From Ethanoligenens harbinense YUAN-3 (lineage in GTDB: Bacteria; Bacillota; Clostridia; Oscillospirales; Ethanoligenentaceae), in NCBI RefSeq assembly GCF_000178115.2, contig NC_014828.1:705501-769500 (forward strand): 64,000 bases of DNA, given 5' to 3'. The position numbers and the translations under genes are program-made. Below, one piece after another: positions 1 through 5,462 of this stretch; position 1 is the stretch's first letter; every line of letters begins with the position of its first letter. A model generated the notes under the pieces. That model was not told the origin of the DNA. It did no database searches and saw only the letters and a list, made by a program, of their open reading frames with translations.

Positions 1-36
1 TTCCCTTGTGCGTTCGAACGAATCGTTTCCGCAGAT

Positions 37-72
37 AAACCGGCCCGCATGCGTGCGCCTGCGGGCCGGTTT
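37..72. terminator. Long GC-rich hairpin upstream of spoIIID
   Basis: A perfect 13-bp inverted repeat (AAACCGGCCCGCA at 37-49, complement at 60-72) with a 10-nt loop. The A-rich left arm and T-rich right arm resemble a bidirectional intrinsic terminator. It probably ends a gene lying before the window and insulates spoIIID. There is no long T-run beyond the stem. Confidence 0.6.
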
Positions 73-186
73 GGCGCGCCTGGTTTTGAAAAGGCGGGTT
101 TTTATCATGGAAAAGCGCATTTTCCACATACCCCCCGATCGCACGCATATACATATAGCGATACGATCACGTGAGGGGGATTTTTA

Positions 187-417
187 GTGAAAGGCATTGT
201 GGAGGAACGGGCCGTGGAACTGGGTGAATATATTATTGCGCACCAGTCCACGGTACGAGGCGCCGCCAAAGAATTTGGAATCAGCAAATCTACCGTACAT
301 GCGGCAGTGACGAAATGGAACGTTTTGCATGGACGATCGTATAAGAGAATCAAAGTGACACAAAGGTCAGGCGGAAATGGTGCATTGCAAAGGCCCTGCC
401 GCTATCACCAATCGTGA
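187..417 (+). CDS. spoIIID: spoIIID 5' part, interrupted by a skin-like element
   Basis: SpoIIID is the small mother-cell DNA-binding regulator that represses part of the sigma-E regulon and activates sigK. The GTG start at 187 follows GAGGGGG with a good spacer. Residues 1-38 match the SpoIIID helix-turn-helix region, including the signature EFGISKSTVH. From codon 39 (nt 301) the protein stops resembling SpoIIID and runs through element-derived sequence to a stop at 415-417, so the unexcised reading is only 76 residues. The missing C-terminus is found intact and in frame at 6997-7131. The gene is therefore split by inserted DNA rather than simply decayed. The unrearranged product has the recognition helix but lacks the basic C-terminal helix needed for DNA binding. 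Confidence 0.93.
   Translation: MKGIVEERAVELGEYIIAHQSTVRGAAKEFGISKSTVHAAVTKWNVLHGRSYKRIKVTQRSGGNGALQRPCRYHQS
275..322. other. attL-like left junction of the spoIIID element
   Basis: The hexamer GTACAT (295-300) encodes Val-His of SpoIIID and is repeated at 6991-6996. Left of it is spoIIID coding DNA. Right of it (301-322, ending GGAACG) is element DNA that mirrors, imperfectly, the element DNA just inside the right junction (6971-6990, beginning CGTTCC). This is the pattern expected of a serine-recombinase attachment site with a central dinucleotide core, here probably CA at 298-299. Confidence 0.85.
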
Positions 418-440
418 AAGAAACAGGGCTTTTGTCATGC

Positions 441-457
441 GTATGATTGAATCATAC
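441..457. repeat. Small perfect hairpin near element left end
   Basis: GTATGAT-TGA-ATCATAC is a 7-bp perfect inverted repeat beyond the 3' end of the minus-strand bioY unit. A second weak hairpin (GCCCTG/CAGGGC, about 393-429) lies next to it. One of them may terminate bioY-DUF1284 transcription. Neither is followed by a convincing T-run. Confidence 0.35.
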
Positions 458-481
458 AGATAGGGCAGGGTGGACAAAGGC

Positions 482-883
482 TTAAATACTCATACGGGCG
501 AGTTTATCTGCTTTGTTATGGCAAAGCATTTCCCATTGGCATCCTCCACAGATAGAACGTATAGTGCCCCGGCTAATTATGTGGGAGAAAACCATCTGTT
601 TGAAATCTGTCCATTTGAGGATTTGTCCGGCATGCAGATGGCAGGCGGCCAATACGGCTCTGTCAAATCGGACAACGGTTTTTTGGTGGATACATTGATT
701 GTTCCGGATATTTGGGCATTCGGAACAGATCACATCTTTGCCGGTTACAAGTTGAATTTGTGCGGAGTTATCGAGCAAATTGATCACCGCTTGCATGTTT
801 TGGATAAAAGAAGGTGAGTATCCTTTCCCTTCAAAAAAGGCAATGCAAACACCATGGTGAGGATGTAGTTTATAATTGAACAT
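482..883 (-). CDS. DUF1284 domain protein, second gene of bioY unit
   Basis: A 133-residue cysteine-rich protein with the DUF1284 pattern: an N-terminal HPHHG motif, then GKGYSPSFIQNM, a central Cys pair (SECPN) and a C-terminal ICGGCQWEMLC cluster. The conserved His and Cys residues suggest metal or Fe-S binding. The family function is unknown to me. The gene overlaps the end of bioY by 14 nt, so the two are translationally coupled and share the biotin-regulated promoter. In other Firmicutes this family occurs next to various transporters. A role in biotin or cofactor uptake is only an inference from position. Confidence 0.85.
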   Translation of the reverse strand: MFNYKLHPHHGVCIAFFEGKGYSPSFIQNMQAVINLLDNSAQIQLVTGKDVICSECPNIRNNQCIHQKTVVRFDRAVLAACHLHAGQILKWTDFKQMVFSHIISRGTIRSICGGCQWEMLCHNKADKLARMSI

Positions 884-1430
884 GGCTTGACAACCTTTTT
901 ACAAGGAATATGGAAATTGCCATTTTGATCAGATCTGGAATGATGAATGGAAACACACACCATCCAAGAGTGGCGATCAAGCTGACGGCACCGGATTTCT
1001 GTGAATAAACGACCATGAACCAAACGGTGCCAAACGCGTAAACAGTCAGAAGACCTACTGCCATTGCAATGATGGTAAACAATAATTTTGTGCCAAGCAA
1101 TTTCGTAATCAACCAGTATACAAGTGCCAAAAACACAAAACCGATGATGTATCCGCCGGTTGGCCCTAACAAGGCACCGATGCCTCCGGAAAATCCGGCA
1201 AATACCGGTATGCCGATGATGCCAAGTAATATGTACACCAGAACCGAAACCGTACCACGTTTCCCTCCCAATAATCCGACCGTACAAAAAATAGCAAAGG
1301 TCTGCAAGGTAAAGGGGACGATACCCGGGATGGAAATCCATGAGCAAACGGCGATCAGGACCGCAAACAATGCGATATAGACGGTGGCGGCGGTTCTTGG
1401 ATGCGCGTACGTTCTACTTGTCATGATCAT
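870..1430 (-). CDS. bioY: Biotin transporter substrate-binding subunit BioY
   Basis: A 186-residue, strongly hydrophobic protein with about six membrane segments. It has BioY hallmarks: the N-terminal segment ending in PGIVPFTLQTF, the GxRG loop, and the GPTGGYIIGF motif that lines the biotin site of the ECF S-component. It binds biotin in the membrane and would work with a shared ECF energizing module encoded elsewhere. The start ATG follows GGAGGAGG. The promoter and a BirA-type operator lie directly upstream (1456-1510), so expression should fall when biotin is plentiful. Being cargo of the spoIIID element, it would be lost only from the mother-cell chromosome if excision is confined there. 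Confidence 0.95.
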   Translation of the reverse strand: MIMTSRTYAHPRTAATVYIALFAVLIAVCSWISIPGIVPFTLQTFAIFCTVGLLGGKRGTVSVLVYILLGIIGIPVFAGFSGGIGALLGPTGGYIIGFVFLALVYWLITKLLGTKLLFTIIAMAVGLLTVYAFGTVWFMVVYSQKSGAVSLIATLGWCVFPFIIPDLIKMAISIFLVKRLSSHVQL

Positions 1431-1455
1431 AACCTCCTCCTACAAAATTAAAAAG

Positions 1456-1484
1456 AGTATAGCATCGGAATTTCTTATTGTCAA
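1456..1484 (-). promoter_or_regulatory. Sigma-A promoter of bioY-DUF1284
   Basis: On the minus strand, TTGACA (1479-1484), a 17-nt spacer and TATACT (1456-1461), with TG one base before the -10. The ribosome site GGAGGAGG follows before the bioY ATG at 1430. The -35 is embedded in one half of the BirA-like operator. Confidence 0.85.
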
Positions 1485-1510
1485 CTTATTATAGGCAGAT
1501 GGGTTTACAA
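1478..1510. promoter_or_regulatory. BirA-type biotin operator
   Basis: TTGTCAACT (1478-1486), 15 nt, then GGTTTACAA (1502-1510). The arms are inverted with one mismatch in the core octamers and match the Firmicute BirA operator layout (TTGTTAACC-N15-GGTTAACAA). It covers the -35 box of the bioY promoter, which fits biotin-dependent repression by the bifunctional BirA ligase-repressor, whose gene is not in this window. Confidence 0.85.
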
Positions 1511-1902
1511 CCAAAACTGCAATGTGAACGCCACGGTGCATATAAAAGCAGGAAATCTGATTTCGCGCTGGAAGTGAATAGAACATCGTATTTTACTATA
1601 TGCCGTCGGAATACTTGGCACATACGATGTACCGCCTTGTCGTATCCGGCATGGTTTTTCGGGTCCCGCTGAGAGCAATCGGATAAAAAGAATGCGAAAA
1701 AAACGATTTGTGCGGAATATTTGTGTGGAATATATTGAATTACTGCGCTTAATATCCTATAATTTGGTATGGGAATCGATATGAACCATGTGCGTTCGCC
1801 CCTCCTGAAGCGACGGTACTGTCACCCGTCACCGATGTGTGTTGCGGCAGTGCCGGGAATGGATTTCCGCCTGCGGATGGAGGCGGGATGGGAGGAATTT
1901 TA
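1511..1902. other. AT-rich intergenic region between bioY and the HD-GYP operon
   Basis: No convincing gene lies here. The stretch holds the operon promoter at 1735-1763 and an untranslated leader of about 130 nt. Short open frames (for example near 1480-1670) lack ribosome sites and family features. Confidence 0.5.
1735..1763 (+). promoter_or_regulatory. Sigma-A promoter of the HD-GYP/DUF5317 operon
   Basis: TTGAAT (1735-1740), a 17-nt spacer and TATAAT (1758-1763). Transcription would start near 1770, about 130 nt before the TTG start of the first gene. Confidence 0.7.
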
Positions 1903-2529
1903 TTGCAGCCGGATGATTTGACGGAGCTTCAGAACCTGATTGAAAAACTGGATAGCGTATATTCCGTAAAACTGACGGCCGATCCAGACGGCAACCTCTG
2001 CGAGATTCATGTTCTCTCAGATAAAAGCAAGAGCCCAAAGCAGATATCCAGAGACATTCAATCGGCGGTTGCAGCCCGTACCGGTCAAGATATCGAGCAC
2101 CGCATCATCAGCATTGCGCAGGTTGATTCGGACACGATTCCCAAGCAGGAACGGCTCAAAATCAGCGGTCTGGAAACCACCAACACCGAGGGCTCTTTTT
2201 CCGCCACAGTGATACTTGCCGGCAAAGCGGACGAATACCGGGGCCAGGCAAGCGAGGTCAACGCGATGGTAGCCCGGCGAAAAGTTCTGGCCATCGCTTC
2301 CATCAACGCCATACATGATTATCTGAAAAGCTGCCCGTTCAGCCTTTCGGATATCCAAAAGTTCCACATTGCGGGTTCGGATGAAATCAATGTTGCCATC
2401 CACTATTACTGCAACGGAAGCGCCCGCCTGCTGACGGGCACGGCCTTGATCGTTGACGACGAATACAGCGCGGTCATTAAAGCCACACTTGATGCCGTCA
2501 ACCGTGTCATACCGGTGACACTTAGCTGA
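1903..2529 (+). CDS. Conserved hypothetical protein, first gene of HD-GYP operon
   Basis: A 208-residue soluble protein. I chose the TTG at 1903 because GGGAGGA sits 6 nt upstream; a longer frame from 1837 lacks a site. There is no signal peptide or membrane segment. The N-terminal half (residues about 1-85) includes the stretch EIHVLSDKSKSPKQISRDIQ followed by HRIISIAQV, which I recognise as recurring in uncharacterised Firmicute proteins but cannot name. The second half looks like a duplicated alpha/beta unit. It is followed by a 26-codon peptide, an HD-GYP protein and a DUF5317 protein, so it may serve the same signalling pathway. The function is unknown. Confidence 0.75.
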   Translation: MQPDDLTELQNLIEKLDSVYSVKLTADPDGNLCEIHVLSDKSKSPKQISRDIQSAVAARTGQDIEHRIISIAQVDSDTIPKQERLKISGLETTNTEGSFSATVILAGKADEYRGQASEVNAMVARRKVLAIASINAIHDYLKSCPFSLSDIQKFHIAGSDEINVAIHYYCNGSARLLTGTALIVDDEYSAVIKATLDAVNRVIPVTLS

Positions 2530-2560
2530 ATGTTCCGTTGGAGTCCGGTTCATCTGCATA

Positions 2561-2767
2561 CAATACGGGTCGTGAAACAGCGAAGCGGAACAGCCTGCCT
2601 GTTTAGCGTAGGGGCAGAGAAACTCCAAGGGAGGCTGTTTCATAATGCGTAAAGTGTTGGTCGCGTTGGGTACCATCGCCGCTCTGCTTCTTTCCAGCGG
2701 TGCTCTTATGAAGATCTTCGAGTGAAGAACACGTAAGACTTTCGTTTTCTCATTGCGACCCGTATTG
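2561..2767 (+). ncRNA. Candidate structured RNA enclosing a 26-codon ORF
   Basis: A perfect 12-bp inverted repeat, CAATACGGGTCG (2561-2572) and its complement (2756-2767), brackets the small ORF. Inside the left part, GAAACAGC (2574-2581) pairs with GCTGTTTC (2634-2641), enclosing CTGCC/GGCAG (2595-2599/2613-2617) and CTCC/GGAG (2623-2626/2630-2633). This would form a three-way junction that buries the ribosome site of the small ORF. An alternative hairpin, GAACAG/CTGTTT (2588-2593/2599-2604), competes with it. This looks switch-like but matches no riboswitch class I recognise. Confidence 0.5.
2645..2725 (+). CDS. 26-residue single-span membrane peptide
   Basis: ATG at 2645 preceded by AGGGAGG (10-nt spacer). 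The product begins MRKVLVALGTIAALLLSSG: two basic residues and one hydrophobic stretch, ending LMKIFE. It resembles a tiny membrane peptide or a leader peptide. Its ribosome site lies in the predicted three-way junction, and the ORF is enclosed by the 12-bp inverted repeat 2561-2572/2756-2767. Reality is supported by the ribosome site and the position between two operon genes. Function is unknown; it could be a partner of the membrane-bound HD-GYP protein or a regulatory upstream ORF. Confidence 0.5.
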   Translation: MRKVLVALGTIAALLLSSGALMKIFE

Positions 2768-2797
2768 CATATATAAAAATTATTCAAGGGAGCCTGC

Positions 2798-4105
2798 ATG
2801 CAAGATACTGTCACACTTCCCAAGAAAGTCTATAAGGCTCTGATTATTGCGGCTGGAGTCTGCACTCTGGCTTATCTGACCGCCACCAGCCCCTTTTCGG
2901 GTAACTGGTGGCCTTTTCTTTTTCTGTGTCTTCTTGCCATCGTTACGGAAACGCAGACTATTCTAATCGGTGCGGTTGGATTTTCCATCACCATCGCGGT
3001 AATCCTCTGTGCCATGCTCACCTGCAATATTACGGAGACGGCGTGGATCTCCGCTCTTTCGGTGCTTGGCACGTATTCCAGCGGCAGAGACCGGCGAAGC
3101 TTGACCATCTTCAACATACCGGTTTCCGCCACGCTGTTCAACGCTTCTAGCTATGAACTGAGCCTCCTGGCGGCCTATGCGGTCTACCGGGCTCTGGGAG
3201 GCTACATTCTTCCACTTGGCATTTCTTTCAACACTGTGATGCGGGATATAAACGGGATCGCACTGCCGCTGATCGTCTCCATTTTCGTTTTTGTTATGGC
3301 CGACACCGTGATCGTATCCATTTTTATGTACCTTCGGTACCGGGAAAACTTTGCAAAGATTTGGGTATCAAACCTGCCCCGAATGGTGATGAGCACTTTT
3401 TTTGTGGGGCTCATCGGCATCATCATCACGGCGGTCTACATAGCCTACGGCTGGTTTCTGGTGTTGGTGCTGTTCGTGCCGTTTTTGCTGGCCCGCTATG
3501 TTTTCAGCATGTATAAAGACCTGCAGGAAAACTATCTGCAGACCATCACCAGCCTTTCTACGGCCATTGAAACCAAAGATTCCTATACCAACGGCCATTC
3601 CCGCCGCGTGGAGTTTTACAGCGGGATCATCGCCGTGGAGCTTGGCCTGAGCTCCAGGCACTGCCAGATGCTGCGCTATGCGGCACTGCTCCACGATATC
3701 GGGAAGATCGCCGTCGATGAAAGCATTCTGCATAAAGTTGATCCGCTTACGAAGGAAGAAATGGAAGTGCTCCGACGCCACCCTGCCAACGGCGAGCATA
3801 TCCTCGAAGAGATCAAGTTCCTCTCGTGTGCGGCCAAGATCATCCGCTCCCACCATGAGTGGTACAACGGGGAAGGCTACCCGGACGGGCTGTCCGGCAA
3901 GGCGATCCCCCTGGAAGCGCAAATTCTTGCGGTGGCGGACAGCTATGACGCGATGACGTCCGACAGGCCCTACCGCCGTGCTTTCAGTCACGAGGAGGCC
4001 ATGACGGAACTTTTTGCATGCGCAGGGAGCCAGTTTGCTCCGGAAATCGTTTCCGCTTTCGAAAAAGCCATGAAAAAAAGAGGGGACAAGCCATATGTTA
4101 TTTGA
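2798..4105 (+). CDS. Membrane HD-GYP domain protein (probable c-di-GMP phosphodiesterase)
   Basis: 435 residues. Residues about 10-235 form roughly seven membrane segments of the MASE-like sensor type. Residues about 245-430 form an HD-GYP domain with LHDIGK (HD pair), SHHEWYNGEGYPDGL (second His pair plus the GYP motif) and ADSYDAMTSDRPYR. Family members hydrolyse cyclic di-GMP to pGpG or GMP with a metal centre. AAGGGAG lies just before the ATG. The last codons overlap the DUF5317 gene by 11 nt. The membrane part implies sensing of an envelope or membrane-soluble signal, which is unknown. Confidence 0.93.
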   Translation: MQDTVTLPKKVYKALIIAAGVCTLAYLTATSPFSGNWWPFLFLCLLAIVTETQTILIGAVGFSITIAVILCAMLTCNITETAWISALSVLGTYSSGRDRRSLTIFNIPVSATLFNASSYELSLLAAYAVYRALGGYILPLGISFNTVMRDINGIALPLIVSIFVFVMADTVIVSIFMYLRYRENFAKIWVSNLPRMVMSTFFVGLIGIIITAVYIAYGWFLVLVLFVPFLLARYVFSMYKDLQENYLQTITSLSTAIETKDSYTNGHSRRVEFYSGIIAVELGLSSRHCQMLRYAALLHDIGKIAVDESILHKVDPLTKEEMEVLRRHPANGEHILEEIKFLSCAAKIIRSHHEWYNGEGYPDGLSGKAIPLEAQILAVADSYDAMTSDRPYRRAFSHEEAMTELFACAGSQFAPEIVSAFEKAMKKRGDKPYVI

Positions 4106-4697
4106 TGCGGCTGTATGCGGCCTGTTGGTGGGCATCCTGGCAGGGGGCAGTTTTAAGCATTTGCTTGAAATGCCGCTTCGGCACCTGTGGCTTTTGGTGG
4201 GCTCCGTTCTGGTCAGCCAGCTCCCGCGCATTATGTTCATCGCAGTGGCGCTTTCCCGCCTCGGCACGCCCGGCGCCGTCTGCTTCGCACTTGTTCGCTA
4301 TGGGCTGCTGCTCGGGTTCGTGGCGGTCAACTACCGGTGCATTTCGGTGGATATCATTGGCGCCGGCGGCGCACTCAACATGCTGGTCACATTGGCCAAC
4401 GGCGGCCGGATGCCCGTGGTGGCGAGTGCAATCGGCGGAAGTTCGCCGCGGTATGCCGAAAACGAATTGCTCAAAAGCGGACAGATTCTGAACTATACGC
4501 TGACGGATGCCCACACGCGTCTCGCTTTCCTATGCGACCGGTTGGAAATCCCGTTTTATGACTGGCTTCTCCGTCGCGTCCATTATTATCTCAGCATCGG
4601 CGATGTTTTGATTGCCGTGGGCGTTTTTCTGTTGATCGTAACGCTTATGAAACCGACGCGGCTGAAAAAGCTGCGAAGAGGAAAAACAGGCGGTTGA
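4095..4697 (+). CDS. DUF5317 family membrane protein
   Basis: 200 residues, with membrane segments at about 5-20, 27-55, 62-85 and 170-190. The central LNMLVTLANGGRMPV motif typifies the DUF5317 family, whose function is unknown. The start overlaps the 3' end of the HD-GYP gene, so translation is coupled. Similar HD-GYP plus DUF5317 pairs occur in Firmicutes, suggesting that the two membrane proteins act together. It is the last gene of the operon. Confidence 0.85.
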   Translation: MLFDAAVCGLLVGILAGGSFKHLLEMPLRHLWLLVGSVLVSQLPRIMFIAVALSRLGTPGAVCFALVRYGLLLGFVAVNYRCISVDIIGAGGALNMLVTLANGGRMPVVASAIGGSSPRYAENELLKSGQILNYTLTDAHTRLAFLCDRLEIPFYDWLLRRVHYYLSIGDVLIAVGVFLLIVTLMKPTRLKKLRRGKTGG

Positions 4698-5139
4698 GTG
4701 TGCAATGCCGGCATGCGGCAAGCAAATCAAAGTCGCATGCGCTTCTATCCGGCTGGTGCCGCGGACTGCCCCGGATGCAGGGCTGGAAACGAACGTTTTG
4801 TGCGGGCTATGGCATAAAACACAGACCGATATGGACAAGGGTCTTTCTGTTACTTCAGAAAGGCCCTTGTTGCATTGCTGGAGGGGTGGGATGAGGGGGT
4901 TGCGCATATCGTTTCTCTCGTGAAAAAAGCGTATGAACCTTTGAAATACGAAAGGCATGTCTACCCTGTGCGGTGGAAGAAGGCAAAAAGGCAAAAATCA
5001 GCGAACCGTTAAAACATGAAAAGAGCAAAGCTATGACAAGCAGCTAAAGCGGCTGAAAACCGCCACTCTGCCGCATATGCGGCGAAAAGGCCGGCAGCCC
5101 ATACAAGTCGGCGCCCATAAACATTCCCGGTCACGGCAC
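4698..5139. other. Non-coding stretch inside the spoIIID element
   Basis: No gene is supported here. It contains the hairpin at 4835-4870 and a 30-codon frame starting GTG at 4920 with no ribosome site, probably a remnant or chance ORF. Base composition is mixed, and the stretch ends at the sigma-E-like promoter at 5140. Confidence 0.5.
4835..4870 (+). terminator. Hairpin after the HD-GYP/DUF5317 operon
   Basis: ACAAGGGTCTTTCTG (4835-4849) pairs with CAGAAAGGCCCTTGT (4856-4870) with one mismatch and a 6-nt loop. The tail is poor in T, but the stem is long and sits between two operons. It probably ends the HD-GYP operon. Confidence 0.6.
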
Positions 5140-5168
5140 GCATATTCCAGATGCTGGAATAATACAAA
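5140..5168 (+). promoter_or_regulatory. Sigma-E-type (mother-cell) promoter of the recombinase operon
   Basis: GCATATT (5140-5146) fits the sigma-E -35 consensus KMATATW exactly. After a 14-nt spacer, AATACAAA (5161-5168) matches the -10 consensus CATACAHT at most positions. No good sigma-A promoter is seen. Initiation near 5174 would leave a leader of about 23 nt before the GTG at 5197. It would place the recombinase in the same cell and at the same time as spoIIID. Confidence 0.65.
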
Positions 5169-5196
5169 TGGACAGGGAAGGGGGCGTCGCGCTGCT

Positions 5197-5373
5197 GTGA
5201 AAACACAAAAACTGAACTTCCGGTTCCACAATCCCAACACGGCAGAGGCGGCTGCCGGCTACATACTGGATATTTTGATTGAGGCAAACAAAGCAAAGCT
5301 GGAGCAGGCCGTACAAACGGCCGCAAGCTCATTTGAACAACAGATACGGATTCAAAAGAGCCGTTCCGCGTGA
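5197..5373 (+). CDS. Small protein upstream of the recombinase; candidate directionality factor
   Basis: 58 residues from the GTG at 5197, with AGGGAAGGGGG upstream. It begins with a short basic segment, then FRFHNPNTAEAAAGYILD and an amphipathic helix. I recall similar short proteins immediately upstream of serine recombinases in Clostridia. A large serine recombinase normally needs a small partner to excise rather than integrate. Being in the same operon, 89 nt before the recombinase start, and inside the element, this is the best candidate for that factor. The role is inferred. Confidence 0.6.
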   Translation: MKTQKLNFRFHNPNTAEAAAGYILDILIEANKAKLEQAVQTAASSFEQQIRIQKSRSA

Positions 5374-5462
5374 ATGGCCCTTTTTGTTGCTTTCCCGGAG
5401 CATGCAGACCGTGTAATGAAGATGTGACAGAACGAACGGAAAAACACAGAAAGGCAGAAGCC

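Noticed and set aside
187-417. Reading the 76-codon frame as a degenerate or frameshifted spoIIID pseudogene
   Set aside because: Other frames downstream of 300 give no SpoIIID-like residues, whereas an intact, in-frame C-terminus exists at 6997-7131 with matching junctions.
2540-2645. A c-di-GMP (GEMM-I or class II) or ZTP riboswitch upstream of the HD-GYP operon genes
   Set aside because: GGGTCGTGA resembles the start of the ZTP motif, but the conserved second half is absent, and the GEMM core and tetraloop receptor are missing. Reported only as an unclassified structured RNA.
4694-5010. Open frames at 4694-4923 and a 30-codon frame at 4920
   Set aside because: They span a terminator hairpin, lack ribosome sites and show no recognisable residues pattern.
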